DNA of 19,523 nt from CAJUOR01 sp964596105 (lineage in GTDB: Bacteria; Bacillota_I; Bacilli_A; Erysipelotrichales; Coprobacillaceae): NCBI GenBank assembly GCA_964596105.1, contig CAZQRT010000020.1, forward strand, positions 1 to 19,523, read 5' to 3'. Of this stretch, positions 1-6,589 are shown one piece after another. Made by a program: the position numbers and the translations under genes. The notes beneath the pieces were generated by a model, which saw nothing but the letters and a program-made list of their open reading frames with translations, was not told the origin of the DNA and did no database searches. Numbering within the stretch: position 1 is the first letter of the stretch; each line of letters starts with the position of its first letter.

Positions 1-71
1 GCGAGATCTATGCCCAGAGTCAGGACGGCAAAACTTCTTTCACGACGGTGTTAAGAAAGGCCGACAAATAA
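1..71 (+). CDS. 3' end of an unidentified gene (partial)
   Basis: Reading from base 3, an open frame encodes a 22-residue C-terminal tail (EIYAQSQDGK, then TSFTTVLRKADK) ending at TAA 69-71. The stop shares its last A with the ATG of the next gene (TAATG), which is a typical translational-coupling arrangement and is the main reason to call this a real coding end. The tail is charged and shows no transmembrane character. I do not recognise the family. Since its partner is an MNT nucleotidyltransferase, it could be a DNA-binding or toxin/antitoxin-type protein, but too little of it is present to say. Confidence 0.5.
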   Translation, partial: EIYAQSQDGKTSFTTVLRKADK

Positions 72-355
72 TGGACATCAAGGATATAAAAAGCGCCGTG
101 GAGAAAATCGCGGATGATTTTGCCATCACTAAAGTCACGCTTTTCGGCTCGCAGGCAAACGGAAAGAGTCACCTTGAAAGTGATGTTGACCTGATCGTGG
201 AATTTCACGGCCCGGTTACCTTGTTAAAGCTGGCGTTAGTACAAGAGAAGCTTGAACATTTGCTTTCCTGCCCTGTGGATATTATTCATGGTCCGCTTCA
301 AGAGGGTGATTTACTTGAGATTGACAAAGAGATTGCGATCTATGAGGCATCTTAA
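71..355 (+). CDS. MNT-type (minimal) nucleotidyltransferase
   Basis: This 94-residue protein belongs to the small nucleotidyltransferase family (NTP_transf_2, DNA polymerase beta fold). The signature GSx10DxD is seen directly: Gly26-Ser27, then Asp38 and Asp40 in a SDVDLIVEF strand. Asp70 in VDIIHG is the likely third metal-binding carboxylate, so the active site looks intact. Such single-domain proteins (MntA type) often act as antitoxins that AMPylate a HEPN RNase toxin encoded next to them. No HEPN gene is seen downstream, where a terminator follows within 60 bases. The upstream partner leaves the window and overlaps this start by one base. Family assignment is firm; a toxin-antitoxin role is inference. 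Confidence 0.85.
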   Translation: MDIKDIKSAVEKIADDFAITKVTLFGSQANGKSHLESDVDLIVEFHGPVTLLKLALVQEKLEHLLSCPVDIIHGPLQEGDLLEIDKEIAIYEAS

Positions 356-414
356 ATAAGAGATTCCCGCTAAATAAAATTTAATGCCAGATCAGAAGTA
401 ACAATAATTGAGAC

Positions 415-439
415 ACGTCCGCATTCCGGGCGTTTTTTT
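415..439 (+). terminator. Rho-independent terminator after the MNT gene
   Basis: A 7-bp stem (ACGTCCG with CGGGCGT, one G-T pair) with a CATTC loop is followed by seven T. It ends the unit containing the MNT nucleotidyltransferase gene. Confidence 0.75.
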
Positions 440-475
440 ATGGCCGGATCTTAACGACCATTATCATAGAATTAG

Positions 476-504
476 TTGAATGAAAGCCGAAAAAATGCTA
501 TATT
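476..504 (+). promoter_or_regulatory. Sigma-A-like promoter for the pseudokinase-like gene
   Basis: TTGAAT (476-481) and TATATT (499-504) are separated by exactly 17 bases. Transcription would begin near 511, just before an AGGAAGTGG ribosome binding site. This position rules out an in-frame ATG at 480 as the start and supports 525. Confidence 0.75.
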
Positions 505-524
505 GTTTGTCAGGAAGTGGTGGT

Positions 525-1778
525 ATGGCGAAAAAAAGAAACAAAAAAAGCAGCATCGCCGGAGCTTTGCCGCTCGTCCTGTTAGCGGTTTTCTTCATCT
601 TTCTGGCCCTCTATCTCGCCATCCCCGTACGGCTGGAGACCGCCCGGGAAAAAAGACAGGAAACCGCCCTGACCCAGATGATGACAGCGCTGGCCAGCGC
701 TGATGAAAAAGACCGCCTCGAGATCATGACACGCTTTGCCGTTCAGGAAAACGCTGTCGTCAGTCTTGAGTGCGCCGATCCCGAAAAGTCCTTGAGCACC
801 CCCTCTTTGACAAGTGAACTCTCCGACAAACAGGTTGAGCAGATCACGATTGATCACGCCGCCGCTACCCTGACCGTGCGCTACGCCAGTCAGGAACAAA
901 GCCTGCTGATCACGGTGTTAAGACCTATGTTTCTCGTCGCGACCATCGTCACGATGATCATTCTCATCATCATCTTCCTGTTTTACGGAAAAGCCAGAGG
1001 GGAAGACTTCGCCCCGTTTGCCGCCGTCACCAAAGAGATGGTGCAGCTTAAACCATCAGCGCGGCTGAAAACCACCGGCAACTCCCCGGCGCAAAATCAG
1101 GCCGCCGCCAATGTCAACACGATCTATGAACGCCAGCTCGAGACCATGGAGATTCTCGAACACACCAGAACATCCGCGCAAAGGCTGGAAAGCAAAACCA
1201 AAGCCGTCATGCAGAATGAAACCAAAAGGCTTCTCGATACCGCTCAGGAACTCGAATCCTTAGTCGAAGGCTTACTGAAAAAAGACGAGCGCTATCAAAA
1301 CCAGGATGTCAAGCTGATTGAAGCGAAACTGAAAATCGCCGACATCGCCCAAAACATCAACAACCAGCCTAAAGTTTCTGACGAACAGATCCCCGTCAGC
1401 ATTCAAACCCTGTACACCAGACTTGCCGCCCCGTATCAGCCGGCGGCCTTAAAGAAAAGAGTCGCCTTCTCCTACGTCTGGCAGAAAGACTTTAAAATCA
1501 CCGTCGATGAACTCTTATTCACCCAAGCCTTTGATCATATGATGGCCTTTATCTTAAGACAGTGCAGTCCCCAGACCAACATCCTCATTCAACAGAATAA
1601 CTATGACATCTATGTCGCCTACAAAGGCGCCGCCTTCAGTGATGATACCCTCACGGAAGTGAAAAATAAAGACGCGGACATCAAAGATCTCTTTGAGATC
1701 ATCCGCGACCTGAAACTCTTCATCGATTTTGAGCCGACCCAGAAACTTGACGGCATGCAGTTTGTCTTTCATTTTTAA
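525..1778 (+). CDS. Two-pass membrane protein with degenerate histidine-kinase-like cytoplasmic region
   Basis: This 417-residue protein has a basic N-terminus, TM1 at about 13-33, an extracytoplasmic segment of about 95 residues, and TM2 at about 128-154. A helical, coiled-coil-like region (about 195-280) follows, then a C-terminal domain (about 285-417). The order matches a sensor kinase: membrane sensor, dimerisation helices, ATPase-like domain. Segments around 335-350 (FDHMMAFILRQC), 362-374 and 386-417 line up by position with the N box, the D-x-G-x-G region and the final strands of a HATPase domain. However, no phospho-accepting HELRTP-like motif, N-box Asn or DxGxG is present. I infer a catalytically dead kinase-like protein. 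No response regulator is adjacent. It has its own promoter and terminator. The start at 525 follows AGGAAGTGG and lies downstream of the promoter. A plain membrane coiled-coil protein remains possible. Confidence 0.55.
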   Translation: MAKKRNKKSSIAGALPLVLLAVFFIFLALYLAIPVRLETAREKRQETALTQMMTALASADEKDRLEIMTRFAVQENAVVSLECADPEKSLSTPSLTSELSDKQVEQITIDHAAATLTVRYASQEQSLLITVLRPMFLVATIVTMIILIIIFLFYGKARGEDFAPFAAVTKEMVQLKPSARLKTTGNSPAQNQAAANVNTIYERQLETMEILEHTRTSAQRLESKTKAVMQNETKRLLDTAQELESLVEGLLKKDERYQNQDVKLIEAKLKIADIAQNINNQPKVSDEQIPVSIQTLYTRLAAPYQPAALKKRVAFSYVWQKDFKITVDELLFTQAFDHMMAFILRQCSPQTNILIQQNNYDIYVAYKGAAFSDDTLTEVKNKDADIKDLFEIIRDLKLFIDFEPTQKLDGMQFVFHF

Positions 1779-1805
1779 AGCGGAGCTTTTCACTCCGCTT
1801 TTTTT
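1778..1805 (+). terminator. Terminator between the convergent kinase-like gene and cutC
   Basis: AAGCGGAG and CTCCGCTT form an 8-bp stem followed by seven T on the plus strand. It overlaps the last codons of cutC on the other strand. In the cutC direction only a TTT follows the stem, so it is probably weaker that way. Confidence 0.8.
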
Positions 1806-2524
1806 ACCGCCTCGACAAACGAAGCGACCAGATGTCCATCCACAACCTCATAATTATCATTATCCATATACCGGAAACTGACCCCCGCCTTGGATGTCGG
1901 ATCACTTTTGTAGGCCTTGCAGGAAGAATGCAGCTGAGTAAAACCCTTCTCGATAAAACGCTGCGCGTTATTGGCATTGATGCCGCTCCCCGGGAGAATC
2001 TCAATTTTGTCCCCGTACTTTTCTCTCAACTTTTCCAATAAAGGCAACCCCTCCAACGCCGTGGGCTTCTGCCCCGAAGTCAGGACGCGGTCCACCTTTA
2101 AAGAAATCAGCGTCTCCATCGCCTGATAAGGATCCGGAGTCACATCAAAGGCGCGATGAAAAACCGCCTGCTTATGAAAGCGGTGAATCAAATCCACCAT
2201 CCTTTTCGTCGCCTTTTCATTCACCGTGCCATCGGCATTTAAAAAACCGAAAGCCAGGCCGGCGATATTCTCCTCCAAAAACAGCCGGGCATCCGCCATC
2301 ATCATCTCCTGCTCGCCCTGATCATAACAGAATCCCCCGCCGCGCGTCCGCACCATACAGATGACCGGAATATCCAGACTGGCGCTGGCCTTAACCGCGG
2401 CGAAACTTGGGGTCAGGCCGCCCAAAAACAACGCGCTGTTTAACTCCACGCGATCCGCACCGTTCTGATAAGCGGCAAACACGTCAACGGTACTGCCGCA
2501 GCAGACCTCCGTCGTGATCTTCAT
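1790..2524 (-). CDS. cutC: Copper homeostasis protein CutC family
   Basis: This 244-residue TIM-barrel protein belongs to the CutC family (PF03932). Recognisable segments, in order, are the N-terminal EVCC, GADRVELN, a GGLTPS loop, VRTRGGGF (family form MVRPRGGDF), FHRAFD, RVLTSG, the LPGSGIN turn and a late LHSS. Length is close to E. coli CutC. The family was named for copper tolerance in E. coli, but a direct role in copper handling is disputed and the reaction is unknown. Two adjacent ATG codons exist. The second (2524) lies 7 bases after AGGGAGG, and the first (2527) overlaps the upstream stop as ATGA but is only 4 bases from the ribosome binding site. It is cotranscribed with a membrane protein of unknown function. 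Confidence 0.9.
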   Translation of the reverse strand: MKITTEVCCGSTVDVFAAYQNGADRVELNSALFLGGLTPSFAAVKASASLDIPVICMVRTRGGGFCYDQGEQEMMMADARLFLEENIAGLAFGFLNADGTVNEKATKRMVDLIHRFHKQAVFHRAFDVTPDPYQAMETLISLKVDRVLTSGQKPTALEGLPLLEKLREKYGDKIEILPGSGINANNAQRFIEKGFTQLHSSCKAYKSDPTSKAGVSFRYMDNDNYEVVDGHLVASFVEAVKKAE

Positions 2525-3087
2525 CATGATTCCTCCCTTAATGTTCTTTTCCAGACCCTGATCCCCCACACGATGCCTATAACGATATAAATGACACAAA
2601 AAGCCGCCAGCACCCCGGCGAGAATATGGACACGGGAAAGAAATAAAGACGCGCTGTTCGCGAAAACCGCCTTCAACAAATATCCCGCGCCAAATAGAGA
2701 CAAAACCAGCGAACTGACAAAATAACCGCCCAGATAGCATAAAGTCAAACGCGTCAGATGGGCGCGGTGACTCAGGATCATCCCCCACAAGCCGACCATC
2801 AAAATCCAGTCAAAAAAGGAAAAAGACCGTAAAATCAGCTTGGTGATCGTGCTTACCGGACGCGCCTCCAGAAGCGGAAAACTGCTCGTCAGCTCATAAT
2901 AGAAGCAGGAGAAAAAACTCTGCGCCTCATGCCAGTCGCCATTAAGAAGACTGGCGTAATCCGGCGTTTTTAATATCTTCACACAAAAAACAAGATCAAA
3001 CGTTAAAGAGACAACCACCAGAAAGATCATCAGTAAAAGAAACCAGCCCAGCCTTTTTCTCGGTGTGTCCACCAGGATATCAAACAT
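2524..3087 (-). CDS. Hypothetical four-helix membrane protein
   Basis: This 187-residue integral membrane protein was not assigned to a family. Hydrophobic segments are at about 14-37, 90-106, 115-140 and 152-177. A loop of about 50 residues between the first two contains DWHEAQSFFSCFYYE. The N- and C-terminal tails are short and basic or charged. The start at 3087 is preceded by GGGAG at 9 bases. The gene ends in an ATGATGA overlap with cutC, so the two are translationally coupled and probably produced together. No metal-binding motif is obvious, so a link to copper is not supported by this protein alone. Confidence 0.75.
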   Translation of the reverse strand: MFDILVDTPRKRLGWFLLLMIFLVVVSLTFDLVFCVKILKTPDYASLLNGDWHEAQSFFSCFYYELTSSFPLLEARPVSTITKLILRSFSFFDWILMVGLWGMILSHRAHLTRLTLCYLGGYFVSSLVLSLFGAGYLLKAVFANSASLFLSRVHILAGVLAAFCVIYIVIGIVWGIRVWKRTLREES

Positions 3088-3107
3088 AAACGATCGCTCC
3101 CGTTTTT

Positions 3108-3116
3108 ATTTTACCA
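3108..3116 (-). promoter_or_regulatory. Candidate extended -10 promoter for the membrane protein-cutC operon
   Basis: On the minus strand TGG-TAAAAT gives an extended -10 element about 20 bases before the start codon. No good -35 box is seen, so this call is tentative. Confidence 0.45.
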
Positions 3117-3144
3117 TAGATCCCGTCACTAAACTAATCATTTC

Positions 3145-3173
3145 TTGAAATGAGTGCCCGATTTTGGTATGAT
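3145..3173 (+). promoter_or_regulatory. Strong sigma-A-like promoter for the thioredoxin-like gene
   Basis: TTGAAA (3145-3150) and TATGAT (3168-3173) have a 17-base spacer. The predicted transcript starts at about 3180, immediately before the AAGGGGGAA ribosome binding site of the gene at 3195. Confidence 0.8.
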
Positions 3174-3194
3174 AGCATTTAAGGGGGAACAGCC

Positions 3195-3638
3195 ATGGAA
3201 AAAATCAAAAAAATGTGGAAAGAATTAAGCGTCTTCGGCATTGTCATTGTCTGCGTCATAGCCCTGTTCATTTATCGCCTCGTCGTCACCGCTGACGTTT
3301 CCACCATTTCCGCCGCTAAACTCGCCGATAAAATCACCAGTAAAGATTCCTTTGTGGTTTATACCGGCACTGATGAAGACGCCAACACCGTCACCTATCA
3401 GAAAACGGTAGAAACTTATTTAAAAAAACACCGCGGGGAAAAAATCTACTACCTGAACCTCAACAAAGTAGACGACGCCGAAGCCTTTGTCAAAGAGTAT
3501 CTGGATGAAGAAGCCGCCGATACCGCCAATACCCATACCTACGTCTTCATCGACGGGGAACTCACCAAGACCAAAGACGGCGCCCTGGGTTATTATACCC
3601 TCGATAAAACCATGAACGAGTTTAAGCAAAGCCAGTAA
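3195..3638 (+). CDS. Membrane-anchored thioredoxin-like protein lacking CXXC
   Basis: This 147-residue protein has a single N-terminal hydrophobic helix (about 12-31) after a lysine-rich start, so it is probably an anchored extracytoplasmic protein. The rest has the layout of a small thioredoxin fold. A strand FVVYTG at 53-58 sits where a redox motif normally follows, then a helix (65-79), strand KIYYLNL, helix, and strand TYVFIDGEL with a Gly-rich end. It resembles the bacteriocin-transport-accessory (PedC-like) thioredoxins. The expected CXXC is replaced by DEDANT and the usual cis-Pro before the third strand is absent. The only cysteine is in the membrane helix, so it cannot act as a disulfide oxidoreductase. 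The start is fixed by AAGGGGGAA 6 bases upstream. A structural or chaperone-like role is inference. Confidence 0.65.
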   Translation: MEKIKKMWKELSVFGIVIVCVIALFIYRLVVTADVSTISAAKLADKITSKDSFVVYTGTDEDANTVTYQKTVETYLKKHRGEKIYYLNLNKVDDAEAFVKEYLDEEAADTANTHTYVFIDGELTKTKDGALGYYTLDKTMNEFKQSQ

Positions 3639-3667
3639 AAAAAGCTTCCCTAGCGAAGCTTTTTTTC
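3637..3667. terminator. Bidirectional terminator between convergent genes
   Basis: GCTTC and GAAGC pair around a CCTAGC loop and are flanked by seven A and seven T. The hairpin therefore works as an intrinsic terminator in both directions, for the thioredoxin-like gene and for the DUF1461 gene whose stop it overlaps. Confidence 0.85.
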
Positions 3668-4273
3668 GTTATAGCGGTATAAGACATAAGCTAACAGTGT
3701 CAAAACAATGATCACAAACAGTATCAAAAGAAAACACTTGAGGAAAAAATCCTCCGGCAAAATCAAAATCACCGGATCCTCGCGCCAGTCAAAAACCCAG
3801 TAGTCATTATGAAAAACCAGACGGTGAAACAAGACGAAAGCCTCATCAAAAAACGTCAGAGCCACCAGCGTAAACGTCACAAACAGAATAACATTAATCA
3901 CAGCCGCGTCCTTTAAAAACAGCGGCTTTTGTTTTTTTAAAAAATAAAACCCAAACCCGAGCACGAGCGGCGTTAAGATCACATAAAATATTTGCATGCC
4001 GTCTAAAAGCCGCTTCACCTCCGCGAAATGAATGACGCCGTGCGCCGACATCTTAAAATCCGGCAGCGCCAGCGGCTGACGGTGCCAGAGCCAGAGATAA
4101 TCCACCATAGCCTGATAATTTTCCGCGATCTCATCCGGCGTTAAGCCAGTAACAGCAACCGCCTGGAAACGGTGCAGGATGGGACTTAGAGCGATCCCGA
4201 TAAAAATCCCCGTGAATATAATCCATAACGATGTAAAAAAGCCCAGAAGCCACGGCCTGATCCGCTCACTCAT
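3650..4273 (-). CDS. DUF1461 (TIGR01906) integral membrane protein
   Basis: This 207-residue membrane protein has hydrophobic segments at about 8-28, 92-112, 125-142 and 180-200. The family-like stretch is the long loop before the last helix: FDEAFVLFHRLVFHND, then YWVFDWREDP and LPEDFF. This aromatic/His-rich loop is characteristic of DUF1461 proteins. Their biochemical function is unknown; related proteins are reported in Gram-positive lipoprotein modification, but I cannot place this one there. The start at 4273 is chosen because it gives an 8-base overlap (ATGAGTGA) with trmL and has AGGGGGAG 10 bases upstream. A longer in-frame ATG at 4303 would cut deep into trmL. It is the last gene of the exoA operon. 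Confidence 0.8.
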   Translation of the reverse strand: MSERIRPWLLGFFTSLWIIFTGIFIGIALSPILHRFQAVAVTGLTPDEIAENYQAMVDYLWLWHRQPLALPDFKMSAHGVIHFAEVKRLLDGMQIFYVILTPLVLGFGFYFLKKQKPLFLKDAAVINVILFVTFTLVALTFFDEAFVLFHRLVFHNDYWVFDWREDPVILILPEDFFLKCFLLILFVIIVLTLLAYVLYRYNEKKLR

Positions 4274-4775
4274 ACAAAAAATTCTCCCCCTTGATGACCT
4301 CATGAGCGCTTAAGCCGGGAAAACCCTGCTGCCTTAACGCCTCATAAAGCACCAGCGCCGCGCAGTTGGACAGATTCAAAGAACGCGCGCTCGCCACCAT
4401 CGGAATCCGGTAGCACGCCTCTAAATGCGCCCGCAAAATATCGCGGGGAATGCCGTCATGCTCATGACCGAAGAAAAAATAATAATCTTTTTCGGGATCA
4501 GAAACAGCCATATCGCTGTAAACCTTTTTGGCATAGCGCGTTAAAAAGAAATACTCCCCGGAGTTTTTTTCTGTAAAATCATCAAAGCTCTCATAAACCT
4601 GCCACGATAGCGCTGAGATATAATCCATGCCCGCCCTTTTTAAAGACTTGTCATCAAGCTTAAAACCTAAAGGCCTGACCAAATGCAGCGTCGTCCCCGT
4701 CGCCACGCAGGTGCGCATGATATTGCCCGTGTTCTGGGGAATGGCGGGATGAACCAGGACAATATGATTACTCAT
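4266..4775 (-). CDS. trmL: tRNA (cytidine/uridine(34)-2'-O)-methyltransferase TrmL
   Basis: This 169-residue SPOUT-class methyltransferase uses S-adenosylmethionine to methylate the ribose at wobble position 34 of tRNA-Leu isoacceptors. The three family motifs are visible: IPQNTGNIMRTC (12-23) with PLGF and DKSLKRAGMDY after it, FGHEHDGIP (102-110), and IPMVASARSLNLSN (124-137), which forms the deep trefoil knot binding SAM. Length matches E. coli TrmL (157) and Bacillus homologues. The middle motif reads GHEHDG instead of the common GSESTG, a conservative departure. It overlaps rdgB upstream by 8 bases (ATGAGTAA) and the DUF1461 gene downstream by 8 bases (ATGAGTGA). Confidence 0.93.
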   Translation of the reverse strand: MSNHIVLVHPAIPQNTGNIMRTCVATGTTLHLVRPLGFKLDDKSLKRAGMDYISALSWQVYESFDDFTEKNSGEYFFLTRYAKKVYSDMAVSDPEKDYYFFFGHEHDGIPRDILRAHLEACYRIPMVASARSLNLSNCAALVLYEALRQQGFPGLSAHEVIKGENFLYE

Positions 4776-5364
4776 CTTTCAAATCCTTCACGATTTCTAA
4801 AATATGCCGGGCCGCCTTGGCGCGGTGCGAATAGCGGTTTTTCTCCTCCAGGCTGATCATCGCGTTCGTCTTGCCCAGCGGCGGAAAATAGAAAATCGGA
4901 TCATAACCAAAGCCCTGATCGCCCTGCGCTGACAACGCGATCTCGCCCTCCATGGTCTCCTCAAAAACCATTGACTCACGGTTTGGAAAAGCGATCGCCA
5001 TGGCGCAGACATAGCGGGCGGAACGGTCCGTAACCCCCTCAAGCATCTCCAGAATCTTCTGATTTTTGACACGGTAATCGGTATCGTGCCCTAAAAACCG
5101 CGCCGACTGCACCCCGGGACGGCCCCCTAAAGCGTCAATCACCAGCCCCGAGTCATCGGCGATCACCACCTCATGACACATCTTCGATATCGTTTCCGCC
5201 TTGATCAAAGCGTTCTCCTGAAACGTCTCGCCATCCTCGACGATATCAACCGGCTCAGAAAAAACATCCTTTAAACCCAGCACCGCTATATGAAGATCAT
5301 TAAAAAGCTCCCGCATCTCACGCAGCTTGTCCTCATTGTTGGTGGCCATAATCAAACGATCCAT
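4768..5364 (-). CDS. rdgB: Non-canonical purine NTP pyrophosphatase (RdgB/HAM1)
   Basis: This 198-residue house-cleaning enzyme hydrolyses dITP, ITP and XTP to the monophosphate plus pyrophosphate, keeping deaminated purines out of DNA and RNA. Family motifs are complete: MATNNEDKLREM near the N-terminus (substrate-binding loop), ETFQENALIKA (47-57), the catalytic IADDSGL with Asp71, GRPGVQSAR (81-89), GFGYDPIF (151-158) and SHRAKA (179-184). The start at 5364 is preceded by AGGAGG at 5 bases. It follows the threonine ammonia-lyase gene by 9 bases and overlaps trmL. Its grouping with exoA upstream in the same unit fits nucleotide and DNA quality control. Confidence 0.95.
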   Translation of the reverse strand: MDRLIMATNNEDKLREMRELFNDLHIAVLGLKDVFSEPVDIVEDGETFQENALIKAETISKMCHEVVIADDSGLVIDALGGRPGVQSARFLGHDTDYRVKNQKILEMLEGVTDRSARYVCAMAIAFPNRESMVFEETMEGEIALSAQGDQGFGYDPIFYFPPLGKTNAMISLEEKNRYSHRAKAARHILEIVKDLKDE

Positions 5365-5373
5365 AATATCCTC

Positions 5374-6576
5374 CTAGCGAATCCGGTAAATATGAATGCC
5401 GGCTTCCTGAAAAGCGTCAAAAATCGCCCGGATATGACTCTCCCCGTTCGTCTCCACCGTCACCGTCACATCCACCTCGGAAAAGTGATTGAGATTGCGA
5501 TAGGTGTTATGATCAAGCGAGATGATGTTGGCATTGACCTTCTTCAACACCTCCACCACCTTCAAAAGCTCACCCGGTTTATTCGCCAGCGGCGTGGAAA
5601 ACATAAAGATCCGGCCCCGCGCGATCAGGCCCTTGTTGATGAGCTCGGAAATCGTCAAAACATCAATATTGCCGCCGCTCACGACACAGACGACCTTCTG
5701 GTTATGAAAATGCAGATGACGCGTCGCCGCTAAAGGCAGTATCCCGGAATTCTCCGCCACCAGCTTGTGCTTCTCCACTAACAGTAAAAATGATTCCATC
5801 AGCTCATAATCGGAAACCGTCACGATCTCATCGACATAACGCTTGATATACTCAAACGTGATATCGCCGATCTGCTTGACCGCCGTGCCGTCCGCGATCG
5901 TCACCGCTTCATTCAGCGCGACGACATGATTGGCGCGAATCGCCGCCTGGGCGCTGGCCGCCCCCTCCGGCTCCACCCCGATGATATGAATCTTGGGATT
6001 GATCTGCTTGGCCGCGCAGGCGATACCGGAAATCAGACCTCCGCCCCCGACCGGAACCATCAAAACATCCGCGTCAGGAAGCTCCTCGAGGATCTCCAAA
6101 GCGATCGTGCCCTGCCCCTCGATGACATCCTCATCATCAAAAGGGTGAATAAACGTATAACCGTGCTTTTTTTGCAGTTCCAGAGCTTTCTCGTAAGCGT
6201 CATCATACACGTCCCCCTCCAGGACCACCTCGGCGCCGTAAGACCGGGTCGACTCCACCTTGATCAAAGGCGTGTGACTGGGCATGCAGATCACAGCCGG
6301 GGCATCCAGCTGACCGGCGGCATAAGCCACGCCCTGGGCATGGTTGCCGGCACTGGAAGCGATCAGCCCGCGGTCCCTTTGCGCCTTCGGCAGCTTCACG
6401 ATCTTATTATAAGCGCCCCGCACCTTGAATGACCCCGTCAGCTGCAAATTCTCCGGCTTGATATAAACCTCATTATGACACTCCGAAGAAAACCACGGAC
6501 TCTTGATTAAATGCGTGGGCAGAAGCACCGCGCTTAACCGTTCCCGGGCCGCCTCAAAATCCTTTCGCGATAACAT
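5374..6576 (-). CDS. ilvA: Threonine ammonia-lyase (threonine dehydratase), TdcB-like with ACT domain
   Basis: This 400-residue PLP enzyme deaminates L-threonine to 2-oxobutanoate and ammonia. The PLP lysine is Lys51 in GSFKVRGAYN. SSAGNHAQGVA (74-84) and the phosphate-binding GGGG at 177-180 are intact. A C-terminal ACT domain (about 322-400) follows. This single-ACT, 400-residue form is the medium-length type often assigned to TIGR01127; it may serve either isoleucine synthesis or fermentative threonine breakdown. No isoleucine or valine synthesis gene is present nearby, so the name ilvA versus tdcB is uncertain. The start at 6576 is preferred over the in-frame ATG at 6597, because a perfect AAGGAGG lies 7 bases before it and the longer start would overlap the upstream gene. 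Confidence 0.92.
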   Translation of the reverse strand: MLSRKDFEAARERLSAVLLPTHLIKSPWFSSECHNEVYIKPENLQLTGSFKVRGAYNKIVKLPKAQRDRGLIASSAGNHAQGVAYAAGQLDAPAVICMPSHTPLIKVESTRSYGAEVVLEGDVYDDAYEKALELQKKHGYTFIHPFDDEDVIEGQGTIALEILEELPDADVLMVPVGGGGLISGIACAAKQINPKIHIIGVEPEGAASAQAAIRANHVVALNEAVTIADGTAVKQIGDITFEYIKRYVDEIVTVSDYELMESFLLLVEKHKLVAENSGILPLAATRHLHFHNQKVVCVVSGGNIDVLTISELINKGLIARGRIFMFSTPLANKPGELLKVVEVLKKVNANIISLDHNTYRNLNHFSEVDVTVTVETNGESHIRAIFDAFQEAGIHIYRIR

Positions 6577-6589
6577 ATTCTGACCTCCT

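Noticed and set aside
356..475. Possible small gene or RNA in the gap after the MNT gene
   Set aside because: Apart from the terminator at 415-439 and the downstream promoter I see no ORF with a ribosome binding site and no conserved RNA fold.
2525..2788. Longer open frame for cutC starting at 2788
   Set aside because: It would overlap the upstream membrane protein gene by about 260 bases and the extra residues do not belong to CutC.
5926..6432. 168-codon open frame on the plus strand inside threonine ammonia-lyase
   Set aside because: It is opposite a well-conserved enzyme, has no recognisable domain and reflects the codon bias of the real gene. Other long opposite-strand frames (582-899, 7120-7587, 12930-13247, 16177-16509) were rejected for the same reason.
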